A DNA stretch of 64,000 nt from Chelativorans sp. J32 (GTDB lineage Bacteria; Pseudomonadota; Alphaproteobacteria; Rhizobiales; Rhizobiaceae): positions 59,293 to 123,292 of the forward strand of contig NZ_JAEQ01000014.1 of assembly GCF_000518985.1 (NCBI RefSeq), read 5' to 3'. Below the pieces are notes generated by a model that searched no databases, was not told the DNA's origin, and worked only from the letters and a program-made list of their open reading frames with translations. Both the position numbers and the translations under genes were made by a program. Below, one piece after another: positions 8,127-18,530 of this stretch (the stretch's first letter is position 1; each line of letters opens with the position of its first letter).

Positions 8127-8951
8127 CTAGCCAAGGCCCGGACGATCAAGCCCCGCAGGCGAAAGCGTGAAGATTTCGCATCCTGTCTCCGTCACGCCCA
8201 CGCTGTGCTCGTATTGCGCGGAAAGGGAGCGATCGCGTGTAACTGCGGTCCACCCATCCGACAAAACCTTCACATGGGGTCTGCCGAGATTGATCATCGG
8301 TTCGATGGTGAAGATCATACCGGGCCGCATCTCGACCCCTTCATTGGGATTGCCGTAGTGCAGAATGTTCGGCGCGTCGTGGAAAAGGCGGCCGACGCCG
8401 TGTCCACAGAAGTCGCGCACCACCGAGCAGCGCTCGCCTTCGGCAAAGGTCTGGATCGCGGCGCCGATGGCGCCGGTTCGCGCGCCGGGTTTCACGGCGG
8501 CGACGCCTCGCATCAGACATTCATACGTCACCTCGAGAAGGCGTTCCGCAGCCCGCTTGATCTGCCCGACGGGATACATGCGGCTTGAATCCCCGTGCCA
8601 GCCGTCAAGCACATAGGTCACGTCGATGTTGACGATGTCGCCCTCGCGAAGCGGCTTGTCATCCGGAATGCCGTGGCAGACGACGTGGTTGATGGAGGTG
8701 CAGGTCGATTTCGTGTAGCCGCGATAATTGAGCGTTGCCGGGATCGCCCCATGATCCATGCCGAACTCGAAGACGAAACGATCGATCGCGTTCGTCGTCA
8801 CCCCCGGCTTGACGATCGAGACGAGCTCGTCAAGGCAGCGGGCCGTCAACTGGCACGCCCTGCGCATGCCTTCAAACCCGTCCTTGCCATAAAGCCTTAT
8901 CTGGCCGGTGTTGCGGAGGGGAGCAGTATCGGCGTCGAGATAAGTCACCAT
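8127..8951 (-). CDS. map: Type I methionine aminopeptidase
   Basis: A 274-residue type I enzyme that removes the initiator Met from new proteins. The five metal ligands can be seen: two Asp in [14 protein letters not shown], His in [10 protein letters not shown], Glu in [10 protein letters not shown] and Glu in QYEHSVGVT. The ATG at 8951 was chosen over a TTG nine codons upstream. It follows sfsA on the same strand with 10 bases between, so the two are probably cotranscribed, with radC downstream. Confidence 0.94.
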   Translation of the reverse strand: MVTYLDADTAPLRNTGQIRLYGKDGFEGMRRACQLTARCLDELVSIVKPGVTTNAIDRFVFEFGMDHGAIPATLNYRGYTKSTCTSINHVVCHGIPDDKPLREGDIVNIDVTYVLDGWHGDSSRMYPVGQIKRAAERLLEVTYECLMRGVAAVKPGARTGAIGAAIQTFAEGERCSVVRDFCGHGVGRLFHDAPNILHYGNPNEGVEMRPGMIFTIEPMINLGRPHVKVLSDGWTAVTRDRSLSAQYEHSVGVTETGCEIFTLSPAGLDRPGLG

Positions 8952-8961
8952 CGGGGAGGCC

Positions 8962-9663
8962 CTAGCAATCCATGTCAATCAGGCGATCGGGAACGATCGC
9001 ATCCGCAGAGATTTGGCACCCTACCACGAAAGCTTCAACCCCCGCACGTCTCGCGCGCTCGAAAGCTGCGGAATAAGCCGCATCCAGATCCGCACAAAGA
9101 CGGAAGCGTGAGCAGTCGCCGCGTTGGACGATATAGATCATGACAGCCCGGTAACCGAGGGTGCGCATGGCCGCAAGCTCGTCCAGATGCCGGGCGCCGC
9201 GGTCTGTCCTCGTATCCGGGAATTCGGCAAGTCCTTTCTCGCGCATGAAGTGGACGTTCTTGACCTCCACATAGGCCGGCGGACGCTCGGGATGCTCCAA
9301 TAGAAAATCGATGCGAGAGCGTTCGCCATAACGCTGTTCCGGCTTCATGACTGGATAGGAGCCTAGATCTCCTACAAGGCCGGCGCGGATCGCCTCCGCC
9401 GCCAGGCGGTTCGGCAGGCCGGTATTGATCCCGACCAGTGTGCCGTCTGCTTCGACGATCTCGAGCGTATAGGCGTATTTGCGCTTGGGATTGTCCCATC
9501 GAGAAAGGAAGACGCGTGAGCCCGGGGTCGTTAGGCCGAGCATGGAGCCGGTATTCGGCACGGACACCGTGATTTCCGTCCCGTCTGCGAGCAGGACGTC
9601 TGCCAAAAACCTTTTGTAGCGGCGCAGGAGCCGTGCTTCGATCAGCGGGGCGGGAAATTTCAT
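8962..9663 (-). CDS. sfsA: SfsA family DNA-binding/nuclease-like protein
   Basis: A 233-residue SfsA homologue. Conserved blocks are [10 protein letters not shown], the SRIDFLLEH strand and the PD-(D/E)XK-like [10 protein letters not shown], plus GARHLDEL. SfsA was named for sugar fermentation stimulation in E. coli, where it was reported to bind DNA; the fold is nuclease-like. The family begins with MxFP, matching the Met at 9663 (MKFPAPL). The frame is open 95 codons further upstream but that part has no family character. Confidence 0.9.
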   Translation of the reverse strand: MKFPAPLIEARLLRRYKRFLADVLLADGTEITVSVPNTGSMLGLTTPGSRVFLSRWDNPKRKYAYTLEIVEADGTLVGINTGLPNRLAAEAIRAGLVGDLGSYPVMKPEQRYGERSRIDFLLEHPERPPAYVEVKNVHFMREKGLAEFPDTRTDRGARHLDELAAMRTLGYRAVMIYIVQRGDCSRFRLCADLDAAYSAAFERARRAGVEAFVVGCQISADAIVPDRLIDMDC

Positions 9664-9808
9664 GACCTGGCTTGTTGTTGTTTTGGAAATGGAATGCTGC
9701 ATACGATCCGGTCGCGGCCGGGTCAAACCGTCCGGCATTTTGGCCCCTCCGGCTTGACGCAGGGTGTCTTGTCCGGCCTCATGGTGTCGAGCAATTTGGA
9801 GGCGTGCA

Positions 9809-10216
9809 ATGGCGGCCAAGTGGGTCTCCCAGGGTTCCGTAGCGGTTTTCGCATGGGCGATGCTGGCCATCCTCATCCGCGAGGCTCGCGCGCAGTCGCT
9901 TGAATGTGCGGAGGTGATAGGCAAGGTCTTCGACGATCGGAACGGCAATGGCTATCAGGACAAAGGAGAGAAGGGCCTGCCCGGGGTGCGGGTTGCAACA
10001 CCCAACGGATGGCAGGTTATCACGGACCAGCACGGCCGGTTCCATGTGACCTGCGCGGATTTCCCCGACCACTCCATCGGCTCGAATTTCATCTTGAAAG
10101 TCGACATAAGATCCCTGCCGACCGGCTACCGGTTGACCACTGAAAATCCAGGCATGGTGCGCTTGACCTCCGGCCGGCTCGCCAAGCTCAATTTTGGCGC
10201 ATCCGTGCAGCCTTGA
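9809..10216 (+). CDS. Small secreted protein with one SdrD_B-like domain
   Basis: A 135-residue protein with an N-terminal hydrophobic segment ending in AREARAQS, a likely signal peptide. The rest resembles a single SdrD_B/carboxypeptidase-regulatory beta-sandwich: the opening [19 protein letters not shown], containing a Ca-binding-like DxNxNGxxD motif, then [13 protein letters not shown] and TDQHGRFHV. Such domains are normally repeated within long surface proteins, so a lone one is unusual. GGAGG at 9798-9802 is spaced six bases from the ATG. It precedes an MscS channel. Function unknown. Confidence 0.7.
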   Translation: MAAKWVSQGSVAVFAWAMLAILIREARAQSLECAEVIGKVFDDRNGNGYQDKGEKGLPGVRVATPNGWQVITDQHGRFHVTCADFPDHSIGSNFILKVDIRSLPTGYRLTTENPGMVRLTSGRLAKLNFGASVQP

Positions 10217-10319
10217 CCGCCTGCCTCGCTCTCGCCCCAAACTAATATTTGGTTAAGCCGCCCGTGCTTAGGCTGGCGCGCGGTCTTCGCGGGATCGCGG
10301 GAACTTTTTTGGGGGGTCT

Positions 10320-12623
10320 ATGCGGCTAATTGCTCTCCTGTTCATCCTCATCTGTGCGCTGCCGGCTGCGGCACAACCGGTGAATGAGGCGAATAATGCT
10401 GGTATCGCGGCCTCCCAGGCCGAGGTCGATGCACTCATCCAAATTCTGGAGAACAACGAGAGCCGGGCCCGGCTAATCGAAACTTTGCGCCGGGCCGGGC
10501 CTGAACAGGCGGGGGACGAGGCCGAGCCCACGGGCGTCTTCCAGATCGGCGAATACACGCGCGCCGCTGTGGAGAGTTCCGCCGCATTCATTGCCGCGGT
10601 CGTTCGGCTGTCCGGCGAGATCTCTGATATCTTTGCAGGCACGAGCACGGTCGATTTCGCGGCCATGTGGAACGCGGTCCGCAATGTCATCATCGTTGCG
10701 GCCGTCACTTTCGCCGCGTTCTTCCTGATGCGTCTGGTCTTCAGGCGAATTCAGCTTGTCGTCGCAAAAGGGGCGGCGGGCTCAAGCCCGCTGCAGCGCG
10801 CCGGCCTCATCGGTATCGCTGCACTCTTCGATATGGCGACCGTGCTTCTGGCGTGGACGGCGGGTTACGTGCCTGCCCTCTATTTCGACCTATCGGACAG
10901 GGCAGGGAGTGGACAGACGCTTTTCCTTGGCGCATTCCTGTCGATCGAGCTTGCGAAAGTGGCCGCACGCGTGCTGCTTGCACCGAGATGGCCCGCGCTG
11001 CGCTTTCTGCGGATAGGCGACACCACCGCCGCCTACTGGTACTTTTGGGCCAGCCGGCTGCTTAGCGTCGTCGGCTATACCTTCCTTTTCCTGGCGCCCA
11101 TTCTTGCGGCAAGCGTGTCACAGGGTGCTGCGCAGGCATTGCGCGCCTTCGTACTTTTCTGCGCTCTCACCATGGGCTGCATCATCATAATGCAGAACCG
11201 GGATCCCGTGCGCAGATGGCTGACGCGCCAGGCCGAACGCGTGCAATCCGAGGTCGTCGCGCGTCTGCTCTCAGCCCTTGCGCGGTATTGGAACGTCCTT
11301 GCGATCAGCTATCTGGTCCTGATTTTCGGCCTTTGGCTCGCCGATCACGAAGCAGCGCTGCCTTTTGTACTGACTGCTACCGCCCAGTCCCTTATCGCTG
11401 TGGCGGTAGGCATGGCGCTTACCGTTGCGGTGACGAAAGTCGCCTCCGGCGGGATGCATCTGCCCGCCGACATTCGTACGCGCTTGCCTTTGCTGGAACA
11501 GCGTCTCAATGCATTCGTGCCGAACGTGTTGCGGGTGATCCGCGGGGTCATTGTTCTTGGTGTGGTAATCGCCATAGCCCAGATCTGGCTGGTGGCCGAT
11601 TTCCTCGGCTGGGTTTCGAGCGAGGCAGGCCAGCGGGTCGTAAAGTCCGTCCTTTCGGCGGGGCTGATCCTCCTTGCAGGCAGCCTCCTCTATCTCGTCG
11701 TCCAATCCTGGGTGGAATACCGGCTTGATCCCCCGAAAGCCCGCAAGCCCAGCCCTCGCGAACGCACTCTGCTTTCGCTCTTCCGCAATGCATTTACGAT
11801 TGCGCTGGGCGTCCTCGTTTTCATGCTCGTCCTGTCCGAGTTGGGCGTGAATATCGCGCCGCTCCTGGCCGGTGCGGGTATTCTCGGCCTGGCAGTGGGT
11901 TTTGGAGCCCAGAAGCTGGTTCAGGACATAATCACGGGCGCCTTCATCCAGTTCGAGAATGCCATGAACGAGGGGGATGTTGTGACGGTGGCGGGCATCA
12001 CCGGCACGGTCGAGCGTCTCACGATCCGCTCAGTTTCCCTGCGCACGCTGGACGGCGCGTATCACCTGATTCCGTTCTCGTCGGTCGATTCGGTATCGAA
12101 TTTCATGAAGAATTTCGCCTACCACGTCGCGAACATAAGGGTCGATTACGGGATGAGCGTTCCCGATGTGAAGCGCGCCATCCTCGACGCGTTCGAGCAG
12201 TTGAAGCTGACGGAGCACGGCCCTCACATTCTCGGCGATCTGGAGATGCACGGTGTGACCGAGTTCGGCGATTCCGCGATCATGGTCCGGGCGCGCATCA
12301 AGACGGTGGCGGGTCAGCAATGGGTGATCGGTCGAGTCTACAACGAGATCATCAAGGAGGTCTTTGACGCGCGCGGAATCGCCATTCCGTTCCCGCAGGT
12401 CACGCTCAATGTAGGCAATGAAGATCGCGGACAGCCATCCATCCTGTCGGCCGAGATTCTCGCCGAGAAAAGCGAGAGCCGCTCCTCGGACCGAGCCAAG
12501 ACACGTTCCTCTGTAGGCAAGGGCGAAAGACCCGCGGTCACCGCCAAGCGTTTGCGTGCGAAAAGGCGTGCGTCGGATGGACCGGCCGAAAGCGGCGGCG
12601 ACGTGGAAAACCAGCAGGTGTAG
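10320..12623 (+). CDS. Large MscS-family mechanosensitive channel
   Basis: A 767-residue inner-membrane protein. It has a signal-like N terminus (residues 1-18), a periplasmic segment to about residue 115, then about ten hydrophobic segments ending in the MscS pore helix LLAGAGILGLAVGFGAQKLV. The cytoplasmic beta domain follows (DVVTVAGITGTVERLTIRSV) and the C-terminal vestibule runs through IAIPFPQ. About 60 basic residues trail behind. Such KefA/YnaI-like proteins relieve osmotic downshock. The pore Gly/Ala pattern is intact. Confidence 0.88.
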   Translation: MRLIALLFILICALPAAAQPVNEANNAGIAASQAEVDALIQILENNESRARLIETLRRAGPEQAGDEAEPTGVFQIGEYTRAAVESSAAFIAAVVRLSGEISDIFAGTSTVDFAAMWNAVRNVIIVAAVTFAAFFLMRLVFRRIQLVVAKGAAGSSPLQRAGLIGIAALFDMATVLLAWTAGYVPALYFDLSDRAGSGQTLFLGAFLSIELAKVAARVLLAPRWPALRFLRIGDTTAAYWYFWASRLLSVVGYTFLFLAPILAASVSQGAAQALRAFVLFCALTMGCIIIMQNRDPVRRWLTRQAERVQSEVVARLLSALARYWNVLAISYLVLIFGLWLADHEAALPFVLTATAQSLIAVAVGMALTVAVTKVASGGMHLPADIRTRLPLLEQRLNAFVPNVLRVIRGVIVLGVVIAIAQIWLVADFLGWVSSEAGQRVVKSVLSAGLILLAGSLLYLVVQSWVEYRLDPPKARKPSPRERTLLSLFRNAFTIALGVLVFMLVLSELGVNIAPLLAGAGILGLAVGFGAQKLVQDIITGAFIQFENAMNEGDVVTVAGITGTVERLTIRSVSLRTLDGAYHLIPFSSVDSVSNFMKNFAYHVANIRVDYGMSVPDVKRAILDAFEQLKLTEHGPHILGDLEMHGVTEFGDSAIMVRARIKTVAGQQWVIGRVYNEIIKEVFDARGIAIPFPQVTLNVGNEDRGQPSILSAEILAEKSESRSSDRAKTRSSVGKGERPAVTAKRLRAKRRASDGPAESGGDVENQQV

Positions 12624-12638
12624 CTTGTGCCAAGGGAG

Positions 12639-12713
12639 TGGTGGGCGCGACAGGGATTGAACCTGTGACCCCACCCGTGTGAAGGGTGTGCTCTCCCGCT
12701 GAGCTACGCGCCC
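12639..12713 (-). tRNA. tRNA-Val (anticodon CAC)
   Basis: The minus strand folds into a full cloverleaf. The acceptor arms are GGGCGCG and CGCGCCC followed by ACCA, the D-arm has GCTC and GAGC, and the anticodon stem CACCC/GGGTG encloses TTCACAC (anticodon CAC). The T-arm is ACAGG/CCTGT with TTCAATC. The CCA end is encoded. It reads valine GUG codons. Confidence 0.95.
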
Positions 12714-12768
12714 GCCCGGCGGCAAATCGCCGAACGCGCGGCGATATAAGGGAGCCCCAGGGACTAAG

Positions 12769-13464
12769 TCAAGCCACCGCTTGGCCTGCGGCCGATTTGA
12801 TGAGCTTGTTTCCCAACTCGACCGTCAACTCATCGAAATGGGAGATGACGATGCTCGGCTCGAATTCCTGCACCGGCCGGTCGGTATAGCCGAAGTCCAC
12901 GGCAACGACAGGAATGCCGGCTGCCTTGGCCGTATCGATGTCGGTGCGCGAATCACCGACCATGACCGCGCGATCGGGATCCCCACCGGCAAGCTTGATC
13001 GTATCGATCAGGTGACGGGGGTCGGGTTTGCGATGGCCGAAGGTGTCCGCCCCGCAGATCGCAGCGAAGCGTTCGTCGATTTGCAGCGCTTCCAGCAGCC
13101 TCTTGGAAAGGTCCTCAAGCTTGTTTGTGCAGACGGCCGCAATGAAGCCTGCACTTCGAAAGCGCTCCAGCGCGTCCATCACTCCTGGGAACGGGCGCGA
13201 AAGCCCGGGCATACCGGCGGTGTAGTGCTCGATGAAGAGCTTCTGCAGGGCATCGAGCTCCTCGTTGTCGATCGGCCGCCCATGTGCGGCGAACGCCCGC
13301 TCGATCATGACTCGGCTTCCAAAACCCACATAGCGACGGATCTCAACAGGGGCCACTTCAGGCACGCAAACCGTTCGCAGGCAGTGGTTGAGGCTGTCGA
13401 GGAGATCTGGCGCAGTATCGACGAGCGTTCCGTCGAGGTCGAAGACGATGATCGGGGATGTCAT
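12769..13464 (-). CDS. gph: Phosphoglycolate phosphatase (HAD family)
   Basis: A 231-residue HAD hydrolase. Motif I is FDLDGTLVDTAPDL at residues 8-21, motif II is in VCTNK, the motif III Lys is in FGHRKPDP, and motif IV is GDSRTDID. The cap pattern and family likeness suggest 2-phosphoglycolate phosphatase, which clears the product of DNA 3'-end repair and oxygenase side reactions. Exact substrate cannot be fixed by sequence alone. It is divergent from rpiA. Confidence 0.87.
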   Translation of the reverse strand: MTSPIIVFDLDGTLVDTAPDLLDSLNHCLRTVCVPEVAPVEIRRYVGFGSRVMIERAFAAHGRPIDNEELDALQKLFIEHYTAGMPGLSRPFPGVMDALERFRSAGFIAAVCTNKLEDLSKRLLEALQIDERFAAICGADTFGHRKPDPRHLIDTIKLAGGDPDRAVMVGDSRTDIDTAKAAGIPVVAVDFGYTDRPVQEFEPSIVISHFDELTVELGNKLIKSAAGQAVA

Positions 13465-13637
13465 GAGAATTCCCTTGTTGCTTCTCCCGCGATAACCCGC
13501 GTGACCTCATTGTTCAAGGAAGGCATGGGACCCAATGGCTGACAGGTCATCAAATGCGGTAACTATGCACAGGCTGCAAAGCCATTTGCGAGAAAAGGTG
13601 AAACGGGCTAGGAAGCCGGTCTGCTCGTGGGGGCAAG

Positions 13638-14348
13638 ATGGTATCGGACGCGAAGACGTTGAAAATTGAAGCCGCCCGGGCAGCGCTCGGGCAGGTCGAA
13701 GACGGGATGAAGCTCGGAATCGGCACGGGCTCGACCGCAGAGGAATTCGTGCGGCTTCTGGCTGCGCGGGTGGCTGAAGGATTGACAGTCGTCGGCGTTC
13801 CCACCTCGGAACGCACGGCAGCTCTGTGCCGCGAGCTGTCGGTGCCTCTTTCCACACTGGACGAGACGCCTGAGCTCGATCTCACGATTGATGGTGCCGA
13901 CGAAGTGGGACCGGACCTCACCCTCATCAAGGGCGGCGGTGGCGCGCTGCTTCGCGAGAAGATCGTGGCTGCCGCCTCGCATTGCATGCTGGTGATCGCG
14001 GACGAGAGCAAGCTTGTCGATGTGCTCGGGCGCTTTCCGCTGCCCATCGAAGTAAACCCGTTTGGGCTTCGCGCCACCGGGATCGCCATCGAGAAAGCGG
14101 CGAGCCGCCTTGGCCTTTCCGGTGAAATGAGGACTCGGATGGCTGGTGACGAGCCTTTCCTCACCGATGGTGGACATTTCATAATCGATGCATCTTTTGG
14201 CCGTATTCCAGAGCCAAGAGCACTCGCGGAGGCGCTGAACGCAATTCCCGGTGTCGTGGAACACGGTCTCTTCATCGGGCTCGCTGGCGCGGCGATAATT
14301 GCAGGCAAAGACGGTGTCAGGACGCTCGGCGCCGGCAGCCGATTCTAG
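13638..14348 (+). CDS. rpiA: Ribose-5-phosphate isomerase A
   Basis: A 236-residue cytosolic enzyme that interconverts ribose-5-phosphate and ribulose-5-phosphate. The phosphate loop is [11 protein letters not shown], the catalytic region is [10 protein letters not shown], and [12 protein letters not shown] follows with the catalytic Glu and Lys. Length is normal. DUF2059 protein starts 20 bases downstream and is probably cotranscribed. Confidence 0.95.
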   Translation: MVSDAKTLKIEAARAALGQVEDGMKLGIGTGSTAEEFVRLLAARVAEGLTVVGVPTSERTAALCRELSVPLSTLDETPELDLTIDGADEVGPDLTLIKGGGGALLREKIVAAASHCMLVIADESKLVDVLGRFPLPIEVNPFGLRATGIAIEKAASRLGLSGEMRTRMAGDEPFLTDGGHFIIDASFGRIPEPRALAEALNAIPGVVEHGLFIGLAGAAIIAGKDGVRTLGAGSRF

Positions 14349-14368
14349 GAAACGGAGAAGAAGCAAAG

Positions 14369-14941
14369 ATGAAACTGGCCAAACGCGCTCGCATGATCGC
14401 ATTGACTGCCGCGATGGCACTTTCGGCGCTGTCTCTTCCGGCGGGAGCGCAGGAGATTTCGGAGGAGCATCTCAAGGCCGCGCGCGCCGCAATCGACGCG
14501 ATCAACGCGACCGATCCGTTCGACAATTATCTCCCGGACGCTGCGGCATCGCTGAAGGCACAGCTTATTCAGCAGAGCCCGAATCTGGTGGATCTCATCA
14601 ATTCCACGGTGGATGAGAAGGCGTTGGATCTCGCCAGCCGCCGTGCGGACCTCGAGAAGGAAGCTGCCCTTGCCTATGCGCGCATGTTCAGCCAGGAAGA
14701 CCTGCAGAACATCGCGACATTCTATAGCTCGGCGACAGGCAAGAAGCTTCTGTCCGACGGTCCTATCGTTACGCGTGAACTCCTGCAGGCCGCTGAAATA
14801 TGGCGCCGGGGCGTAGCGCGTGATCTGACGAATTCCGTGGTTGAAACCCTCCAGGCTGCAGCCGGGGCACAGGCTCCGAAGGCGCCCGCCGAGGAGCCGG
14901 CCGCCGAGGGTCAAGCGGGTGAAGCGCCGAAGTCCAACTGA
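14369..14941 (+). CDS. Secreted DUF2059 protein
   Basis: A 190-residue protein with a signal peptide (residues 1 to about 27, ending SLPAGAQ). The DUF2059 helical region runs to about residue 155 with the family segment MFSQEDLQNIATFYSSATGKKLL. The last 30 residues are Ala/Glu/Pro rich and low in complexity. It is predicted periplasmic; no biochemical role is established. GGAGAAG lies nine bases upstream. A strong terminator follows. Confidence 0.82.
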   Translation: MKLAKRARMIALTAAMALSALSLPAGAQEISEEHLKAARAAIDAINATDPFDNYLPDAAASLKAQLIQQSPNLVDLINSTVDEKALDLASRRADLEKEAALAYARMFSQEDLQNIATFYSSATGKKLLSDGPIVTRELLQAAEIWRRGVARDLTNSVVETLQAAAGAQAPKAPAEEPAAEGQAGEAPKSN

Positions 14942-14965
14942 GCGCAACCGGCATTGAATAGAATT

Positions 14966-14998
14966 GAAGGCCCGGCCTCAGTGCCGGGCTTCCTTTTT
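14966..14998 (+). terminator. Intrinsic terminator after the DUF2059 gene
   Basis: GCCCGGC (14970-14976) and GCCGGGC (14983-14989) form a 7-bp stem around a 6-base loop, followed by CC and five T. It ends the rpiA-DUF2059 unit ahead of gor. Confidence 0.85.
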
Positions 14999-15050
14999 GC
15001 ACCGCAAAAGCATAGCTGCAGGAAACCGAAGGAAAGCGGCGGAAGAGACC

Positions 15051-16433
15051 ATGGCGAATTATGACCTCGACCTGTTTGTCATCGGCGGTGGCTCCGGCGG
15101 CGTGCGCGCGGGCCGCGTTGCGGCATCGATGGGCAAGCGCGTTGCCATTGCGGAGGAGTATCGTTTCGGGGGCACCTGCGTGATCCGCGGCTGCGTGCCG
15201 AAGAAGCTGTTTGTCTACGCTTCGCAATTCCCGGAGCATTTCGAGGATGCCGCCGGCTACGGCTGGACCGTCGGAGAGAGCAGGTTTGATTGGCAGACGC
15301 TCATCGCCAACAAGGACCGGGAAATCGGAAGGCTGGAAGGCCTTTACCGAAAAGGGCTGGAGAATGCGGGCGCCCGGATTATCGAAGGCCGGGCAACTCT
15401 TCTCGATAGGCACACCATCCGCGTCGGCGATGAGACATTCACCGCAGCCAACATCCTGATCGCGACTGGCGGCAAGCCGAATCCCCATGTTGCGCTTCCC
15501 GGTCGCGAGCACTGCATCACATCAAACGAGGCGTTTCATCTGGAAGAACTGCCTGGTTCCATCGCGATTGAGGGCGGTGGCTATATAGCGGTGGAGTTCG
15601 CCAATATCTTTCACGGCCTCGGCGTGAAGACGACGCTCATCTACCGCGGCAAGGAGATTCTGGGCCGGTTCGATGGCGATCTCCGCAAGGGCCTGCACGA
15701 AGCCATGGAGGCCAAGGGCATTCGCATCGTGTGCCAGGACGTCATCGAAAAGGTGGAGAAAGAGCCCGATGGCCGGCTTGCCGCGCATTTGATGTCGGGC
15801 TGTATCGAGACCTTTGACGAAATCATGCTCGCCATTGGCCGCGTTCCCAACACACAGGATTTAGGGCTTGAGGCTGCCGACGTGGAGACTGGTGTGCGGG
15901 GCGAAATCCTCGTCGACGAGTATTCGCGGACCAATGTCGAGAACATCTGGGCCATCGGCGACGTCACCGACCGGGTGCAGCTTACGCCTGTCGCGATCCA
16001 CGAGGCGATGTGCTTCATCGAGACAGCCTTCAAGGACAATCCGACCAAGGTTGATCATCAGGACATCGCCACAGCTGTGTTTTCGCAGCCGGAGATTGGA
16101 ACCGTGGGGCTCACCGAGGAGGTCGCGGCCAAGCAGTTCGATGAAGTCGAGGTCTACCGCGCCAGCTTCCGGCCGATGCGCCACACGCTGGCCGGCCGGC
16201 AGGAAAAGATGATCATGAAGCTCGTCGTGGATGCCGGCTCAAAGCGCGTTCTCGGCGCGCACATCCTTGGGCCGGACGCTGGCGAAATGGCGCAGCTCCT
16301 CGGTATCGCGATAAAGGGGAGGCTTACCAAGGACGTCTTCGATCGCACGATGGCCGTGCATCCGACAGCCGCGGAGGAGTTGGTGACCATGTATCAACCC
16401 ACTTACCGGGTGAAGCATGGTGAGCGAATTTGA
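15051..16433 (+). CDS. gor: Glutathione-disulfide reductase
   Basis: A 460-residue FAD/NADPH flavoprotein. FAD-binding GGGSGGVRAGR is at residues 11-21, the redox disulfide is in GGTCVIRGCVPKKL, the NADPH domain has EGGGYIAVEFAN, and the C-terminal catalytic His-Glu pair is in HPTAAEELVT. It reduces GSSG to GSH in the cytosol. Start at MANYDLDLFVIGGGSGG fits the family; upstream codons in the frame overlap the preceding terminator. Confidence 0.95.
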   Translation: MANYDLDLFVIGGGSGGVRAGRVAASMGKRVAIAEEYRFGGTCVIRGCVPKKLFVYASQFPEHFEDAAGYGWTVGESRFDWQTLIANKDREIGRLEGLYRKGLENAGARIIEGRATLLDRHTIRVGDETFTAANILIATGGKPNPHVALPGREHCITSNEAFHLEELPGSIAIEGGGYIAVEFANIFHGLGVKTTLIYRGKEILGRFDGDLRKGLHEAMEAKGIRIVCQDVIEKVEKEPDGRLAAHLMSGCIETFDEIMLAIGRVPNTQDLGLEAADVETGVRGEILVDEYSRTNVENIWAIGDVTDRVQLTPVAIHEAMCFIETAFKDNPTKVDHQDIATAVFSQPEIGTVGLTEEVAAKQFDEVEVYRASFRPMRHTLAGRQEKMIMKLVVDAGSKRVLGAHILGPDAGEMAQLLGIAIKGRLTKDVFDRTMAVHPTAAEELVTMYQPTYRVKHGERI

Positions 16434-16576
16434 CCATCTGCTGAAGCAAGACGGAGGCGCTTGAACACGGATGATGTTTTTGCATCGATCCGTGGGCAAA
16501 TGCGGGGTAGTATCGGAGCCCTGGTTCGGCTAAATAGCCGCCATCTCGCTGGCAGGTGCCGCGGGGGAAGAAGCCT

Positions 16577-17965
16577 ATGGGTGTTGATATGACGAAGTGG
16601 TCACCGAGTTCCTGGAGAAGCAAGCCTATCCAGCAGGTCCCGGCCTATCCGGATTCTGCGGCGCTGGCTGACGTCGAGGCTCGCATGGCCACCTATCCGC
16701 CGCTTGTCTTTGCAGGCGAGGCGCGCAAGCTCAAGAAGCAACTCGCTGCCGTCGCGAATGGCGAGGCGTTTCTGCTCCAGGGTGGCGATTGCGCCGAGAG
16801 CTTCTCGGAACATGGCGCCGATAACATCCGTGATTTTTTCCGCGTGTTCCTGCAGATGGCGGTGGTGCTGACCTTCGCCGGCGCCCAGCCGGTGGTGAAG
16901 GTCGGGCGCATAGCAGGCCAGTTTGCCAAGCCGCGCTCCTCGGACAACGAGACGATTGATGGCGTGACGCTCCCCTCCTACCGGGGCGACATCATCAACG
17001 GCATCGAATTCACCGAAGCGGGGCGCGTACCGGATCCGGCGCGCCAGGAGATGGCTTACCGCCAGTCGGCGGCCACCCTTAACCTGCTTCGCGCCTTCGC
17101 CCAGGGCGGCTACGCGAATCTGGAAAACGTGCATAAGTGGATGGTGGGCTTCATCTCCGACAGCCCGCAGGCGGAGCGCTACAAGGCGCTCGCCGACCGC
17201 ATCACCGAAACGATGGATTTCATGCATGCCATCGGCATCAATGCGGAAAGCCATCCTTCTCTGCGCGAAACGGACTTCTACACCAGTCACGAGGCGCTGC
17301 TCCTCGGTTACGAGGAAGCGCTGACACGCATCGACTCGACGTCTGGTGATTGGTACGCCACTTCCGGCCATATGATATGGATCGGCGACCGCACACGCCA
17401 GCCCGACCACGCGCATGTGGAGTATTGCCGTGGTGTGAAGAATCCGCTCGGCCTCAAATGCGGTCCATCGCTGGAGCCGGAGACACTGATCCGGCTGATC
17501 GATGTCCTCAACCCGCAGAACGAGCCCGGCCGGCTCACGCTGATCGCACGCTTCGGGGCGGAGAAGGTGGCTGACCACCTGCCGAAACTGGTTCGTGCGG
17601 TCGAGAGGGAAGGGCGCAAGGTCGTATGGTCCTGCGATCCGATGCACGGCAACACGATCTCGCTCAACGGCTACAAGACCAGGCCTTTCGACAGGATCCT
17701 CAAGGAGGTGCAGACCTTCTTCGATGTACACCGTGCGGAGGGCTCCCATCCCGGTGGCATCCATATCGAGATGACGGGCAAGAACGTCACCGAATGCACG
17801 GGCGGCGCCCGCGCGATTTCGGCCGAGGACCTGCACGACCGCTATCACACGCATTGCGACCCGCGGCTCAATGCCGATCAGGCGCTGGAGCTTGCTTTCC
17901 TCGTGGCCGAGCTTCTCAAGAAGGACGCCGCGGCCCATTCTCACAAGCAGGCGGCCGTCGGCTGA
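16577..17965 (+). CDS. Class II DAHP synthase
   Basis: A 462-residue class II (plant/mycobacterial type) 3-deoxy-7-phosphoheptulonate synthase, the first step of the shikimate pathway. Signature parts are [15 protein letters not shown] at the N terminus, [11 protein letters not shown], the long [12 protein letters not shown] segment, and CDPMHGNT with metal-binding residues. The start at 16577 was chosen because GGGGGAAG is spaced six bases before it; the Met four codons later is an alternative. A single-enzyme locus: no other aro genes lie nearby. Confidence 0.93.
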   Translation: MGVDMTKWSPSSWRSKPIQQVPAYPDSAALADVEARMATYPPLVFAGEARKLKKQLAAVANGEAFLLQGGDCAESFSEHGADNIRDFFRVFLQMAVVLTFAGAQPVVKVGRIAGQFAKPRSSDNETIDGVTLPSYRGDIINGIEFTEAGRVPDPARQEMAYRQSAATLNLLRAFAQGGYANLENVHKWMVGFISDSPQAERYKALADRITETMDFMHAIGINAESHPSLRETDFYTSHEALLLGYEEALTRIDSTSGDWYATSGHMIWIGDRTRQPDHAHVEYCRGVKNPLGLKCGPSLEPETLIRLIDVLNPQNEPGRLTLIARFGAEKVADHLPKLVRAVEREGRKVVWSCDPMHGNTISLNGYKTRPFDRILKEVQTFFDVHRAEGSHPGGIHIEMTGKNVTECTGGARAISAEDLHDRYHTHCDPRLNADQALELAFLVAELLKKDAAAHSHKQAAVG

Positions 17966-18075
17966 GACCTGACGCGGAGATGCATTGAACTGACCGCAGC
18001 GTTCAAAATTTTGCGGTGCTGCTTGAACCCTCGCCATGGCATGATGGCGGGGGTTTTGTTTCGAGGAGGCTGTTG

Positions 18076-18483
18076 ATGGAAATCCGGGAGGGAGGGTGCT
18101 TGTGCGGTGCCGTCCGCTACCGCACAAGCGATGTGTCGCGCGGCGTCGTCTACTGCCACTGTTCCCAATGCCGGAGACAGACAGGTCACGTCTATGCCGC
18201 CACCCGTGTGAGGCATGACCGGCTGACGGTCGAAGGCGCCGACAAGCTTACCTGGTACGCCGCTTCGGAATTTGCCAAGCGCGGCTTTTGCAGCACCTGC
18301 GGCTCCGCGCTTTTTTGGAAGAGGGACGGCACCGACACGATTTCGATTATGGCGGGCAGCTTTGACCAGCCTAGCGGACTAAAGGCCAAAGCTCATATCT
18401 TCGTTGCCGATAAGGGCGATTATTACGAGATCGAGGACGGGCTGCCACGATATGCCCGCGGTTCCTCCGATGCCTCATCATAG
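18076..18483 (+). CDS. GFA/CENP-V domain protein
   Basis: A 135-residue protein of the glutathione-dependent formaldehyde-activating fold. Zinc-binding cysteines are seen in GGCLCGAVRY, YCHCSQCRRQTG and FCSTCGSALFW. Members bind zinc; most have no proven substrate. GAGGAGG lies six bases before the ATG at 18076. Family certain, reaction unknown. Confidence 0.88.
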   Translation: MEIREGGCLCGAVRYRTSDVSRGVVYCHCSQCRRQTGHVYAATRVRHDRLTVEGADKLTWYAASEFAKRGFCSTCGSALFWKRDGTDTISIMAGSFDQPSGLKAKAHIFVADKGDYYEIEDGLPRYARGSSDASS

Positions 18484-18530
18484 CGATGCGATCCCGCTCG
18501 ATCCTTGCAAGCCCCTTGGGTGCGAGCTAG

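Noticed and set aside
16601..18127. A 508-codon open frame antisense to the DAHP synthase gene
   Set aside because: The sense strand encodes a full-length class II DAHP synthase; the antisense frame has no recognisable domain.
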